Shown piece by piece: positions 11,001-19,491 of a DNA stretch of 54,125 nt. The stretch covers positions 1 to 54,125 of the forward strand of contig CAIKNA010000133.1 in NCBI GenBank assembly GCA_903828645.1, written 5' to 3'. Positions within the stretch are counted from its first letter, which is position 1, and every line of letters starts with the position of its first letter. The notes beneath the pieces were generated by a model, which worked only from the letters and a program-made list of their open reading frames with translations, did not search any database and was not told the origin of the DNA. The stretch comes from an uncultured Bacteroidales bacterium (GTDB lineage Bacteria > Bacteroidota > Bacteroidia > Bacteroidales > FEN-979). The position numbers and the translations under genes were made by a program.

Positions 11001-12680
11001 GTCGGACTTGTCGGGTGCAATAAGCAGCACATTGTATGGACGGTTGTCACCAACAAGGAAAACATTTTTAATGCCGGGAACTTTGTAGAATTTTTTCTCA
11101 ATGACCTGGGGGGCGACAGTTTGGCCACGGTTGTTTTTATAGATGTCTTTTACCCGGTCGACAATCTGGTAATACCCATCCCGGCCAATCTTAAAGACAT
11201 CGCCTGTTGAAAGCCAAAAATCTTTTTCTTCAGAAACCGGGTAGGGGATGATTTCTCCGGGTCCGGCCACTTCGAGGTAACGGCCAATATAATGTCCGCT
11301 GAGTTGGAGTTCAGAACCGCCTGCAAGCCTGGTCTGAACGCCCGGCAGCGGAATTCCGACAGTGAAATCCTTGTATTTTCCGGGGGGTGTCATGGTGATT
11401 CCGCCTGTGGCTTCGGTCATGCCAAAACCGCTGTTCAGATGGATGCCATAATTGTTAAAGAACCTGAATACCTCCGGATCAAGATAACCGGCGGCCGAGA
11501 GGCCCCAGTGCAATCTGAGTCCGACGATATCCCTGACAGCTTTTTCCTTCAGTTCGCGGCTTTCGATATTGCTGATCTTCTCCTGGCATCGCTCAAACAG
11601 TTCCTGCCACCTCAAAGGGATACTGATAAAACCGGAAGGATTCATTTTTGGGAATAATGAAAGCAATGTTTCCGATGAGGTGTTGCCGGCAAAAATATAG
11701 GTGCCATTCCAGAATATGGCGCCAGTCATTTCCAGGTACCTGCCAAAAGTGTGAAAAAGAGGGAGGTAACAAAGGAATATTTCATCCCCGACCTCAGGGA
11801 GGGAGGCTGCCCGGGCAAACCGCTTTGATACAATGTTGTAAACAGAGAATGACACTCCTTTTGGCAGACCTGTACTTCCTGATGTGAACATGGTCGTGGC
11901 GACCTGGTTGTTTGAATACAAAGGCAGGCCTCCAAGAATTACATCCGTATCCCAGCGGGATGTTTTTTTACATTCCTCGACCAGGTAGGGAATGTTACGG
12001 GTTTTGGGTGTAGCAGCCTGTAAAGAAAATATGGTGAACTTTGTCTCCGCTTTTTCCAGGATTTTCTGCAAAACCATCAGCCGCTCTTCAGAATCGGCCA
12101 AAGCGATGTTGATTTGCAATTCATTGAAAATGGGAAGCAATACATCGATCTTGAAATGAGGGCTGAGTGGTGTGTCGTAAATGTTGAACATCAGACAGGC
12201 CAGGTCGGTGCAGGCCCCTTCCAGGCAGTTTTCGGTATAAAAGGCAACCGTTGGTGCCGCCCCGGCAGTTTTATAAAACACACTTGCTATTTCACGAAGA
12301 TGGCGGTAAATCTGCTCGTATGTCCAATCTATGGCAACTGCCGACGACATGTCTTTGAACAGGATATGGCCGGGATGTTCAGCAACCCGTTGCTCCATCA
12401 TGTCGCGAAGACCGTAGTTGGTATGCTGCAGGATGCGGAAGACAACTTCAGACCATCTTTTCCGGCAGCCATCGGTTTTCAGAGCCTTGAGAAAATACGG
12501 TTTTTTTGTAACATCCAGGAAGTTGAACCAGCTGGACCGCTGCAATGTTTCAGCCTGGTTCCCTTCGAAGATGAGCTCTGTTGCCTCAAGGATTTTCAGG
12601 GCTGCCTGGTGGTCTGTTTGACCTGCTCGGTCATTGGTGGTCCATTTTTCCAGAAGAGATTCTAATTCCAGCATATGCAA
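8085..12680 (-). CDS. Acyl-adenylate ligase / unassigned region / GNAT acetyltransferase fusion
   Basis: This 1531-residue protein has three parts. After an N-terminal extension of about 85 residues comes an ANL-superfamily domain (about 85-630): TSGSTGLPKG (P-loop-like A3 motif), GFGMTEATGG (A5), WLSTGDVFKIG (A7), YYQIVDRVKD (A8) and LTPKGSFNRKT with the catalytic-type Lys near the end. This layout is that of long-chain acyl-CoA synthetases. A middle of about 750 residues (about 640-1390) is mostly helical and matches no family I recognise; a stretch with QYIGGLTAWDKI and later PGAVSPSNVAI looks faintly like a degenerate kinase fold. The last 140 residues are a GNAT domain with the acetyl-CoA loop LQGKGIASRMIENF. 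No signal peptide is seen. Probable activity is fatty-acid activation coupled to an acyl or acetyl transfer; the substrate is unknown. ATGs at 12680 and 12674 are both possible starts. Confidence 0.85.
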   Translation of the reverse strand: MHMLELESLLEKWTTNDRAGQTDHQAALKILEATELIFEGNQAETLQRSSWFNFLDVTKKPYFLKALKTDGCRKRWSEVVFRILQHTNYGLRDMMEQRVAEHPGHILFKDMSSAVAIDWTYEQIYRHLREIASVFYKTAGAAPTVAFYTENCLEGACTDLACLMFNIYDTPLSPHFKIDVLLPIFNELQINIALADSEERLMVLQKILEKAETKFTIFSLQAATPKTRNIPYLVEECKKTSRWDTDVILGGLPLYSNNQVATTMFTSGSTGLPKGVSFSVYNIVSKRFARAASLPEVGDEIFLCYLPLFHTFGRYLEMTGAIFWNGTYIFAGNTSSETLLSLFPKMNPSGFISIPLRWQELFERCQEKISNIESRELKEKAVRDIVGLRLHWGLSAAGYLDPEVFRFFNNYGIHLNSGFGMTEATGGITMTPPGKYKDFTVGIPLPGVQTRLAGGSELQLSGHYIGRYLEVAGPGEIIPYPVSEEKDFWLSTGDVFKIGRDGYYQIVDRVKDIYKNNRGQTVAPQVIEKKFYKVPGIKNVFLVGDNRPYNVLLIAPDKSDSIFKALQGDNKAEYFHQIVMAANTDVAPYERVINFTLLDRDFSAEKGELTPKGSFNRKTIETNFREIIESLYQSTIVRIDTGDFTVSIPKWFFRDLGILETDIWYDRHRLINRRNGCKLFIRKIQGKWIQIGHLKYHVDSTNLDMGLLTRQPKIWTGNPALIAFCPVKEGWDLPLKDISASAYLPGFKRLDEKNFPVIRSIRDQQLLEVNYLIFRTYFLNFTEAYKATDELGKILIQAEPRLAVVIRYRLEALAYHPNEEIRCLAYRLILLKAPNPEDIQNMPSFIGSGLSFLNETSIREIASSNFGKHRLDALKQRLYWYRTHLSWPASKKHRQAFGDVLEMLYNFAVLHLEYYVPVRAELSRWILHKEDLYLSKLAEKYFYSLAGVFEKEIEKRSNRNNVATWKSKLVFEHGISDTEKKRVAKIFKSSAFLKESIILTFNERDFDLDDVSDKGIWILRLLAFKEFKHYRLSINTKDGKHFDLHMVMSENPDFRPRPETFYWLASLAGFPYGAAVAPMLGSSRPNLGVLTTQYIGGLTAWDKIRELSEIHRSSGFIKGHAWKKIFIKSFAVFFKAWHHSGYQIVPGAVSPSNVAIPEMDFRESAVILSLAGWSGYKNTLSLIEPMLQDFYCKTASIYPWCSNQLEITWIFDACIEALGKEDAEKFLGKLKVDIKSKSLTCFDAKEMRSHLDHYLRTSIKQYYLPVALFSAIDQYQEWYKMNPLTTAAAREQTCIELLELYKLQQEAELVRYYLYRHTYFSDAKGDIRAAFDKLLARMAEQPGGLAIQLIELSDLQSDLHDPEDKTIFTRMVFPRLQGEQGFDFLKVGENRQEHVVVRFSFEDQSGRKYILREPVAAREIGQLYQLFFRENYPKEITDNDHQFILTDQNEKIVGGITFRYIEDHNILLDGLVVTSSLQGKGIASRMIENFFASMAARGIEVIKAHFLFGNYYLKHFFEVDQKWGALIKKLK

Positions 12681-12708
12681 ATTGGATTGAAGACAAACTA
12701 TTCTGACT

Positions 12709-12736
12709 CAAAGATACGATATGTAAAGTGATTCAA
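12709..12736 (-). promoter_or_regulatory. Promoter of the ligase/GNAT fusion gene
   Basis: On the - strand TATCTTTG (12709-12716) matches the Bacteroidota -7 consensus TAnnTTTG. A TTG (12734-12736) lies 17 bases upstream, slightly close for a -33 element. The ATG at 12680 follows the box by 28 bases. Confidence 0.55.
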
Positions 12737-12740
12737 CACA

Positions 12741-13607
12741 TCAGGTATTCAACAACCGGTCAATGATCAGCGAAAGCATGACGATCATCATAAAGAGATT
12801 GGCTGCGAAAAATATCAGGCGGTAACGCATGGTGGTGACAATGAATAGCTGATAAGCCATGAGGAGCAGCAATGCGCCATTTAAGCCGATGATGGCATAC
12901 CCCAGTGAGGGGAGATGAAGGATGTTAAAATAAACAAGCATGATCGCGGCCCCTGATGAGGCAATCATCCATCCCATTACCACTGTTTTGATTTGGAATT
13001 CATTGAAAAAATCGGTCATTACCGGGAATCCTGCCTGGCGGTATTCGTGGCCGTATTTTAGTGTCAGCAGCCAGAAATGCGGCATCTGCCAGATGAAAAG
13101 GAAAAATGCCAGGAAGATGGCTTCAGGGGCAAGAAGCGGTCCGCCCCCGGCTGTCCACCCCATGAAAATCGGGATGGCCCCGGTGAGGGCCCCGGGAACG
13201 ACTGCAAAGGCTGTTTTTCGTTTCAGATAGGTGTAAATTCCGTTATACCAGATAAGATTGGCGAAGCCAAGGATGAAACAAACCGGAGGAGCATAATAGA
13301 GCAGGATCAGCATTCCACCAATGATGAAGATCATGGCGATTCTCAATGCTTCTGCAGTGCTGATGCGGCGTGAAGGTAGCGGGCGTTTCCGTGTACGCCC
13401 CATCTGTTCGTCATAGGGCCATTCCTGGTATTGGTTGAACGCGGAGGCACCTGAAGCCAGCATGAAAATACCTGCGACAGGAATAAGTGCAGCGAACGAG
13501 AGTTTAACCGGACTCAGCACCAGGGCTGTAAAAGCAGTAAATGCAACAGCCAGTGAAACAGGGAACCTTGTTAATGTAAAAATTACTCGGAAAGTGGATG
13601 TTTGCAA
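12741..13607 (-). CDS. ctaB: Protohaem IX farnesyltransferase (haem O synthase)
   Basis: The 288-residue polytopic membrane protein of the UbiA prenyltransferase family attaches a farnesyl group to haem B, giving haem O for the oxidase encoded in the same operon. The signature region reads NQYQEWPYDEQMGRTRKRPLPS, with the Asp and MxRTxxRP that bind the prenyl diphosphate and Mg. About nine hydrophobic segments follow, as expected for CtaB/CyoE. It is the last gene of the operon, 14 bases after the subunit II gene. No ctaA (haem A synthase) is present in the window, so whether the oxidase carries haem A or O cannot be decided here. Confidence 0.93.
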   Translation of the reverse strand: MQTSTFRVIFTLTRFPVSLAVAFTAFTALVLSPVKLSFAALIPVAGIFMLASGASAFNQYQEWPYDEQMGRTRKRPLPSRRISTAEALRIAMIFIIGGMLILLYYAPPVCFILGFANLIWYNGIYTYLKRKTAFAVVPGALTGAIPIFMGWTAGGGPLLAPEAIFLAFFLFIWQMPHFWLLTLKYGHEYRQAGFPVMTDFFNEFQIKTVVMGWMIASSGAAIMLVYFNILHLPSLGYAIIGLNGALLLLMAYQLFIVTTMRYRLIFFAANLFMMIVMLSLIIDRLLNT

Positions 13608-13621
13608 AGGCTAAGCGGAGT

Positions 13622-14527
13622 TTACTTGATACTCTTGAAATAGTCGATGATTTTGTTCATTTCATCGTCGGTAACAATGCCTTTGTAAGGCTTCATAATC
13701 CCCTTCTGGTAACCCACGACCACATCTTTATCAGGATCATAAACAGATGATTTGATGTACGCCTCGTCTACCGTAACCGACCGCTCTGTGCCGTTTGTCA
13801 TGACCTTTTCCGTTTTGCCGAAGAGCCCTTTGAACGAGGCGCTGACAATTTTTGATCCGTCAATGGAATGGCAGCCTGTACAGGCGTTTTTCTTCAGGAT
13901 AACAAGCCCTTCAGGTTCATTCGATTTTTCGGGTAATGCTTTCAGCCAGGCAGCATATTCGGTTTCGGAAACCACCTTTGTTTTGGTTTCCATATAGGAA
14001 TGACGCAGTCCGCAATACACCGTACACAGAACATCGAATTCCCCTGCCTGCTGGGCAATGAACCACATGTAATTCTTTTTACCCGGAACAGCATCTTCCT
14101 TGATACGGAACGCAGGAATATAGAGGCTGTGAATGACATCCTCGGAGCGAAGATTAAGCTTAACCGCCTTATTTATTGGGACCACCAGTACGGGCGATTG
14201 CTTGCCCCCTTCATATTCAAAGGTCCAAACCCACATTTTCCCGATGACGGTAATCTGAATGGCATCTTTTGGGACTTTACGCTCCGGACTGAATGCTACA
14301 TATCCATAATAAAACATGAGCAACACCAGGATCAGAGGAATGGTGATCCATGTTATTTCAAGGATGTTGTTGTCTTTGATCTGTATGGCATGCGGATGCC
14401 TTTTGTGGTTGTAACGGTATACAAAATACAACATCACCGATGTAATTCCAACCAGGAAAAACAGACTGATCCCGAAAATGACCTTAAAGGCCAGATCAAC
14501 ACCTTCAACAAAATTTGAAGCACCCAT
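13622..14527 (-). CDS. coxB: Cytochrome c oxidase subunit II with fused cytochrome c domain (caa3 type)
   Basis: The 301-residue protein has two N-terminal membrane helices (about 15-37 and 57-78), then the CuA cupredoxin domain. The CuA ligands are visible: His133 in VIHSLYIP, then Cys168, Cys172, His176 and Met179 in CTVYCGLRHSYM. A C-terminal class I cytochrome c domain follows, with haem motif CTGCH (216-220) and a likely Met ligand in KGIMKPYKG. The fusion makes this a caa3-type oxidase, accepting electrons on its own tethered cytochrome. There is no lipobox signal peptide. Upstream lies a GATTTAC heptamer array separating it from the subunit IV gene. Confidence 0.96.
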   Translation of the reverse strand: MGASNFVEGVDLAFKVIFGISLFFLVGITSVMLYFVYRYNHKRHPHAIQIKDNNILEITWITIPLILVLLMFYYGYVAFSPERKVPKDAIQITVIGKMWVWTFEYEGGKQSPVLVVPINKAVKLNLRSEDVIHSLYIPAFRIKEDAVPGKKNYMWFIAQQAGEFDVLCTVYCGLRHSYMETKTKVVSETEYAAWLKALPEKSNEPEGLVILKKNACTGCHSIDGSKIVSASFKGLFGKTEKVMTNGTERSVTVDEAYIKSSVYDPDKDVVVGYQKGIMKPYKGIVTDDEMNKIIDYFKSIK

Positions 14528-14534
14528 ATAATTG

Positions 14535-14580
14535 AATTACAAATTACAAATTACGATTTACGATTTACGATTTACGATTT
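14535..14580 (+). repeat. GATTTAC heptamer array 1
   Basis: Three AATTACA-like units grade into GATTTAC units in exact seven-base phase, ending GATTT. It fills part of the 135-base gap between the subunit II and subunit IV genes. A different near-repeat of GTTAAC with eight-base spacing follows at about 14588-14610. Confidence 0.9.
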
Positions 14581-14662
14581 TCAAGATAGTTAACTTGTTA
14601 ACTGTTTAACCGGAAGTCATTGTGTTTGTCCGATGGTTTACCGGTTCACTTTTTCACCCTGG

Positions 14663-14947
14663 TTATCTGAACAGGTAATCCGAAAGCGTAAACAAAATTA
14701 CCAGTACGTAGATGGCCAAAACCATGCCTATGAATACCCGGAAAAGGGATGACTCGAATTTAAGGTGCATGAAGTTTGTCAGCACAAGGTACGCCTTTAC
14801 CGAGGCAATCACCAGGGCTACCAAAACCGTGAGCGCCGATAAATCGATCCAGGTCACGGTAATTGTCACGAAGGTTAAGGCCAGCAATGTGATCAGAATC
14901 CATAAATGAGTTCTGTAGGAAGTTATATGAACAGTTTCGGGATGCAT
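14663..14947 (-). CDS. Cytochrome c oxidase subunit IV (prokaryotic type)
   Basis: The 94-residue protein has three predicted membrane helices and the conserved core KAYLVLTNFMHLKFE of the prokaryotic COX4 (CtaF/CyoD-like) family. The family stabilises assembly of subunits I and III. Small size, the HLKFE motif and position between subunits III and II support the call. Both flanking gaps hold GATTTAC arrays, so it is separated from its operon partners more widely than usual (135 and 90 bases). Confidence 0.9.
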   Translation of the reverse strand: MHPETVHITSYRTHLWILITLLALTFVTITVTWIDLSALTVLVALVIASVKAYLVLTNFMHLKFESSLFRVFIGMVLAIYVLVILFTLSDYLFR

Positions 14948-14954
14948 GTTTTCA

Positions 14955-14995
14955 AATTTACGATTTACGATTTACGATTTACGATTTACGATTTT
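14955..14995 (+). repeat. GATTTAC heptamer array 2
   Basis: AATTTAC followed by four exact GATTTAC units and a GATTTTT tail. It lies in the 90-base gap between the subunit IV and subunit III genes. Confidence 0.92.
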
Positions 14996-15037
14996 TCAAA
15001 TTGCTGACGTGTTTTCCCCTTCAGTTGTTTTCTTTTA

Positions 15038-15631
15038 CTATGTAATCAGGTACAACAGCGGAAACAGGAATATCCAGATCAGGTCGACGAGATGCCAGTA
15101 AAGGCCTCCATTCTCAAGCAGAACATACCTGTCTGCATTGATTGTTCCCGACTGTACTTTTACCATAGCAATCGTGAGGATGATGCCCCCGACAACAAGA
15201 TGGAACATGTGCAGCCCGGTCATGAAGAAATAGAGGCTGAAGAACATCACCTGGCCATGGCTCAGGCTGACCATCAGATCGGAACCAGGATAGAGACCGA
15301 TGTGAATTTTGTGTCCCCATTCAAAATATTTGTTGACCATGAACACTGCCGCACAGAGAAGGGTGATAAATAACAGAATAACGGCAAGTCTGCGATTGCC
15401 TTTTTGCACTGCCGTAATCGACATCGCAACAGTCGCGCTGCTCACCAGGAGCACGACCGTGTTGATTGTTCCGATAAAGGCATTCAGGTGGTGGGCTGCC
15501 TGGTGGAATTCGTTTGAATAACTGCTGCGCATAATCGCATAAACCAGAAAAAGCCCTCCAAACAGGAGTATCTCCGTAAAAATAAAGACCCACATACCCA
15601 ATTTAGCACCAATGTCGTCGCGATGTTCCAT
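15038..15631 (-). CDS. coxC: Cytochrome c oxidase subunit III
   Basis: The 197-residue, five-helix membrane protein is the short form typical of caa3 and quinol oxidases. Diagnostic features are GMWVFIFTEILLFGGLF at the N-terminus, a central SLSHGQVMFFSLYFFMTGLHMFHL with the conserved Gly-His-His pattern, and YWHLVDLIWIFLFPLLYL at the end. Subunit III stabilises the core and proton uptake. The start MEHRDDIGAK is the first Met of the frame and puts the first helix at the expected place. GATTTAC arrays flank it on both sides. Confidence 0.96.
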   Translation of the reverse strand: MEHRDDIGAKLGMWVFIFTEILLFGGLFLVYAIMRSSYSNEFHQAAHHLNAFIGTINTVVLLVSSATVAMSITAVQKGNRRLAVILLFITLLCAAVFMVNKYFEWGHKIHIGLYPGSDLMVSLSHGQVMFFSLYFFMTGLHMFHLVVGGIILTIAMVKVQSGTINADRYVLLENGGLYWHLVDLIWIFLFPLLYLIT

Positions 15632-15636
15632 GTTTC

Positions 15637-15676
15637 AATTTACGATTTACGATTTACGATTTACGATTTACGATTT
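15637..15676 (+). repeat. GATTTAC heptamer array 3
   Basis: AATTTAC, four exact GATTTAC units and a GATTTT tail, in the gap between the subunit III start and the subunit I stop. It is the third array inside this operon. Confidence 0.92.
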
Positions 15677-15704
15677 TGCTCGCCAGTCCTTATGTGGCTG
15701 GCTG

Positions 15705-17315
15705 TTATTTATAGTCATAGGGTCCTTCATTCAACCCCATTTCCGGCATTACCTCGAAATTTTCAAGCGGGGGGGGAGAAGGAATCCTCCATTCAAAGGT
15801 TGTTCCTCCCCATGGATTATCGGGTGCTTTGGCGCCTTTTTTACTGAAGAGTGTGATCAGCATGATGATAAACCCGATCGCAAGCAGTATCGCTCCAAAG
15901 AAAGAAATTTGCTGACCGAGGGTAAACTGGGGAAGGTAATCAAAATACCTGCGGGGCATACCCATGATTCCAATGATGAACTGAGGGAAATAGAGCAGGT
16001 TGAACCCTGTGAAAAGGAAGACAAAAGACCAGTTCGCCATTTTAAAGTTATACATCCTCCCGAACATCTTCGGGTACCAGTAATAGACTGCCGCGAAGAA
16101 GGCAAACCCGACCCCTCCAAAAACAATATAGTGGAAATGGGCAACAACATAGGCCGTGTCGTGGACATGAATATTGGTAGCCAGGGCTCCAAGAGACAAC
16201 CCGGTCATGCCGCCGATCATAAACAGGAAGATAAATCCGAGGGCAAACAGGAAAGGTGGTTTTACCGAAATGGAACCTTTGTACATGGTCGCAACCCAGT
16301 TGAAAACCTTGATGGCACTGGGCACTGCAACCAGGAAGGTGAGAAGCGAGAATACCCAGCGTGCAGTCGTGCTCATCCCGGAAGTGTACATGTGATGCGC
16401 CCACACAAAATAACCCACCAGTGCAATGGCCATGCTGGAAATGGCGATGGCTTTGTAGCCGAAAATTCTCTTTTGCGCGAATACCGGGATGATTTCGGTG
16501 ATGACACCCATGGCAGGCAAAATCATGATGTATACGGCAGGATGGGAGTATATCCAGAAAAGATGCTGGTAGAGCACCGGGTCACCTCCCAGGGAAGGAT
16601 CGAAGAAGCCGATGCGAAACCACCGCTCGGCAATAATCATCAGCAGCGTGATCCCGACAATTGGTGTGGCCAGAACCTGGATCCATGCAGTTGCGTAAAG
16701 CGACCAGGGAAAGAGTGGCATTTTGAAAAAAGTCATCCCCGGTGCCCGCATGCGATGCATGGTTACGATGAAGTTCAACCCTGTGAGAATGGAGGAGAAT
16801 CCAAGCACAAAAGCCCCGAAAACAGCCGCAACAACATTGGTGTGGGTTTGAATGCTGTAAGGGGCATAAAACGTCCATCCGGTATCGGGGGGGCCGTTGC
16901 CCATGAATTGCGAAGAGAGGGCAATGATGGCTCCCAGCACATAGAGGTAAAAAGAAAACAGGTTCAGTCTTGGAAATGCAACATCTTTGGCGCCAATCAT
17001 GATCGGCATTGAAAAATTTCCGAATACGGCAGCCAATCCGGGAATGACAACCGTAAAGATCATGATGATGCCGTGAATGGTGAATAGCCCGTTGTAAACC
17101 TGCGGACCGTAAAATTGCTGCCCGGGATAGAAGAGCTCGATGCGCATCAAAACACCGAGGAGCCCCCCGACACTGAAAAACACCATCATGGCATACATGT
17201 ACATCAACCCGATCCGTTTGTGGTCGGTCGATGTAAGCCAGGCCATCAGGCCTTTATATTTGCCGGTATCAACAAGGTAACTAGGCTCAGGTTGATGCCT
17301 CTTTTGTTCTGTCAT
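15705..17315 (-). CDS. coxA: Cytochrome c oxidase subunit I (A2-type)
   Basis: This is the catalytic O2-reducing subunit of a haem-copper oxidase with about 12 helices. Haem and CuB ligands are visible: the His in FTIHGIIM, the YSHPAVY block, the His-His in VWAHHMYT and the pair in VVAHFHY. The usual Glu of GHPEVY is Ala here, with Tyr-Ser just before the His; this YS signature marks the A2 subtype seen in caa3 oxidases. The tyrosine of HPAVY that cross-links to a CuB His is kept. I chose ATG 17315 ([13 protein letters not shown]) because it follows the SCO stop by one base; a longer frame to 17360 would add 15 residues overlapping the SCO gene. The C-terminus ends NEGPYDYK. Confidence 0.97.
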   Translation of the reverse strand: MTEQKRHQPEPSYLVDTGKYKGLMAWLTSTDHKRIGLMYMYAMMVFFSVGGLLGVLMRIELFYPGQQFYGPQVYNGLFTIHGIIMIFTVVIPGLAAVFGNFSMPIMIGAKDVAFPRLNLFSFYLYVLGAIIALSSQFMGNGPPDTGWTFYAPYSIQTHTNVVAAVFGAFVLGFSSILTGLNFIVTMHRMRAPGMTFFKMPLFPWSLYATAWIQVLATPIVGITLLMIIAERWFRIGFFDPSLGGDPVLYQHLFWIYSHPAVYIMILPAMGVITEIIPVFAQKRIFGYKAIAISSMAIALVGYFVWAHHMYTSGMSTTARWVFSLLTFLVAVPSAIKVFNWVATMYKGSISVKPPFLFALGFIFLFMIGGMTGLSLGALATNIHVHDTAYVVAHFHYIVFGGVGFAFFAAVYYWYPKMFGRMYNFKMANWSFVFLFTGFNLLYFPQFIIGIMGMPRRYFDYLPQFTLGQQISFFGAILLAIGFIIMLITLFSKKGAKAPDNPWGGTTFEWRIPSPPPLENFEVMPEMGLNEGPYDYK

Positions 17316-17316
17316 A

Positions 17317-18114
17317 TTATATGTTTTGTTTTTTGGATTTCTTTCCTGATGATCTGACAATTAAAATAATAAACAGTGCGACCGCAAAAAATATGATGAT
17401 GGTCGCGGTAATCTTCGTTACCTGTAACGTGTATTTCCTTCCCTGGGGGTCGTAACTGAAACAATATTCCAGTACGCGGTTGATGGTAGGTCTCGACTGG
17501 CCTTTCTGGGCTTCGATAAGGGCCATTTTTACATCAAAGGGCAGGAAAGATGTTCCATAGAGGTAACGCGTAACCTTGCCTTCGGGACTGAGAACCAGGA
17601 TGCAGGAGGGATGCATGAAATCATTGCCGGTCCGTGTGAAGTTGTATCCGATGGCATGGGTCAGCATCCGTATGTTTGCACTGTCGCCGGTAAGGTATAC
17701 CCAATGTTCAGCGTGTGGCTTGCTGTGTGCGCGTAGAAAATTCTTTTTCTTCTCCACGGAGGCCGCAGGGGTGTCGTCATAGTTGAAACTTACCGTAATT
17801 ACCTGGTAATCTTTGCCAAGTTCCAGCCCGATTTTTTCGATAACATCCGAAACCCCTGAAAGCAACTGGGGGCAAATTCCCGGGCAGTCGTAATACACCA
17901 GCGTAAGGATTGTGGGTTTGGTAATTAGTGATTTCAGCTGAACAGGATTGCCCTGTTCATTGTTGAAAGTGATCTTCGCCGGGATAATGGTATCGAGATG
18001 TTCAACAATGCCGACCTCCTCTGCCACACCGTCAACCTGTGCTATCACAGCCGGGGATAAAAAAACAGTAAAAACCAACAGAAAAATACCTAAGCCAAAA
18101 ACTTTGTTTTTCAT
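17317..18114 (-). CDS. SCO1/SenC copper chaperone for the oxidase
   Basis: This SCO-family thioredoxin-fold protein delivers copper to the CuA site of subunit II. The copper motif [10 protein letters not shown] gives the CxxxC pair, and the distal His is in DFMHPSC. A signal peptide or anchor starts at [11 protein letters not shown], so ATG 18114 is preferred; an upstream Met at 18147 would add 11 polar residues. Unusually, a C-terminal membrane helix ([17 protein letters not shown]) and a Lys-rich tail follow, so the protein is tethered at the C-terminus as well. It lies 41 bases after the DoxX-like gene and one base before the preferred start of subunit I. Confidence 0.93.
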   Translation of the reverse strand: MKNKVFGLGIFLLVFTVFLSPAVIAQVDGVAEEVGIVEHLDTIIPAKITFNNEQGNPVQLKSLITKPTILTLVYYDCPGICPQLLSGVSDVIEKIGLELGKDYQVITVSFNYDDTPAASVEKKKNFLRAHSKPHAEHWVYLTGDSANIRMLTHAIGYNFTRTGNDFMHPSCILVLSPEGKVTRYLYGTSFLPFDVKMALIEAQKGQSRPTINRVLEYCFSYDPQGRKYTLQVTKITATIIIFFAVALFIILIVRSSGKKSKKQNI

Positions 18115-18155
18115 AATTGTCAAATTGTCAACCGCCACAAACCTCAATCTTCAAA

Positions 18156-18560
18156 TTAATCTGAATTGTCTTCTTTGTAAATTCCTGCAATCATAAGTGA
18201 ACCTCCCATCAGTGCTGTGTCTTTGAGCAACTCGATCAAGGCCATGTTGGCAGTTGCAGGTTCGAACATGCCGGGGATATGTATCGTACAGATGAAAATA
18301 AGCAGCAGAAGGGCCAGAAGGAGGCAGGCAATCTGGATGAATTTTTTCGAAATAATGGCGATGCATGCAGCGACCAGTGCAAGGCCGGTGATGATTACGG
18401 TAAAACCGCCACCCGGGATAAATGAACTCACCATCCCAACATAGTAATTGTACATGAAGAAGTGATTCATTCCCATGATGCCGAATGGCAAAGCGAAAAG
18501 AATTCTTCCAATTGTTGCCAGATGTTTCATTGATCCTGTTTTTTTTGCCGATTCGTGCAT
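18156..18560 (-). CDS. DoxX-like small membrane protein
   Basis: The 134-residue protein has four hydrophobic segments and the DoxX-family pattern: ATIGRILFALPFGIMGMNHF near the start, a central Gly-rich GGGFTVIITGLALV, and LKDTALMGGSLMIAGI near the end. DoxX-type proteins are often linked to quinone or thiosulphate:quinone metabolism, but the role of this branch is unknown. It sits between the monohaem cytochrome and SCO genes in the respiratory operon, so a role in assembly or quinone handling is plausible. The start may be MHESAKK (18560) or the internal Met of MKHLATIG. Confidence 0.8.
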   Translation of the reverse strand: MHESAKKTGSMKHLATIGRILFALPFGIMGMNHFFMYNYYVGMVSSFIPGGGFTVIITGLALVAACIAIISKKFIQIACLLLALLLLIFICTIHIPGMFEPATANMALIELLKDTALMGGSLMIAGIYKEDNSD

Positions 18561-18570
18561 TCCCTTTAGG

Positions 18571-19470
18571 TTATCCGTTACTTAATCTCTTAATTTTCAA
18601 TATGGAATAGATGATGTAAAAAATAAATCCCCAGACGATGATAACTGAAAGGGTATAGGTAAGCAGGATCCAGACCGGAGCTTTATCCCTTGTCGACCAC
18701 ATTGCACGGGTTGCGGTGAGGCTGGGCTTGTCGGTGGGTACCCCGATGGCCAGGGTTGCATTTGCCGGAGTTGTTTTCATGATGCTTTTCGGATCATTGA
18801 CCATGGCAGAAACTTCAACATATCCATCTTTATTGCCGGGGAAGTCGGCGGGAAATTCAAAAAGAGCCTGGCCTTTGGCATTGGTCGTTTTTACATCGCC
18901 TACCTGCATTTTGCCAAAGTAGCGTTTAACATACAGCATTATCTCCACACCGGATGCCAGCCCGGCCTGGCCGTCTTTCAGTTGTTCGCTTGCGGTAACA
19001 ACGATTTTTTTCATCGGTTCGCTGTATTGCATGGACAGGGTTACGATCCTCCCGGTGAATGCAGCTTTAGCAACAGGGTTGGGCTGGATGTATTTCGGGT
19101 TGAAGCTGCGCAGGTAAGCGATCACCGACCAGCGGTCGTCCTCAGGCAGAATGTTGCGAAATTCAGGCATTGGTACTTTCCCGGTGGTGATCCGGTAGAA
19201 AATTTCACCGTCGGTCTGTTTCTGAGCTTTCTCCTTTGACAGGTCGCCCGGCGGAGGAGTCAGTTTTGCCCAGTTGTCCTTGCCGGGGAGGCCATGACAA
19301 GACTGGCAGTTCTTCATATAAAGTTGTTCACCCTGTTTCTGCATATCGGGGGTGAATTTTAACGGGGCGACCACCGCTTTCTGATCATCAGGAACCACCC
19401 AGGTTTGAGCAGCGACCCTCGTCCCGAGAGAAAAAAGAAAGATGATTATCAGTGTTTTGTTGAAACGCAT
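18571..19470 (-). CDS. Membrane-anchored monohaem cytochrome c
   Basis: The 299-residue protein has a signal peptide (about 1-22, ending RVAAQ), a class I cytochrome c domain (about 40-130) with haem motif CQSCH (55-59) and a likely Met ligand in GKVPMPEFRN. It continues into an extra beta-rich domain (about 140-265) of a kind I do not recognise and ends in a membrane helix (about 270-293) with a short basic tail. It follows the NrfD-like gene by 21 bases. Position and topology suggest it takes electrons from the Fe-S/NrfD module and passes them to the cytochrome domain of subunit II. It resembles the cytochrome subunits of alternative complex III in role rather than in clear sequence identity. 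Confidence 0.9.
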   Translation of the reverse strand: MRFNKTLIIIFLFSLGTRVAAQTWVVPDDQKAVVAPLKFTPDMQKQGEQLYMKNCQSCHGLPGKDNWAKLTPPPGDLSKEKAQKQTDGEIFYRITTGKVPMPEFRNILPEDDRWSVIAYLRSFNPKYIQPNPVAKAAFTGRIVTLSMQYSEPMKKIVVTASEQLKDGQAGLASGVEIMLYVKRYFGKMQVGDVKTTNAKGQALFEFPADFPGNKDGYVEVSAMVNDPKSIMKTTPANATLAIGVPTDKPSLTATRAMWSTRDKAPVWILLTYTLSVIIVWGFIFYIIYSILKIKRLSNG

Positions 19471-19491
19471 AGTTCCTTGATTATTTCTGGG

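Noticed and set aside
14535-15676. CRISPR-like array from the repeated short units
   Set aside because: The units are seven-base direct repeats without spacers; no cas genes are nearby.
15612-17012. 466-residue open frame antisense to the subunit I gene
   Set aside because: It runs opposite a fully conserved oxidase gene, starts in the GATTTAC array (giving TIYDLRF repeats) and has no family match; it is a shadow frame.
17316-17360. Longer N-terminus of subunit I starting at 17360
   Set aside because: It would overlap the SCO gene, and the residues before MTEQ do not look like the family.
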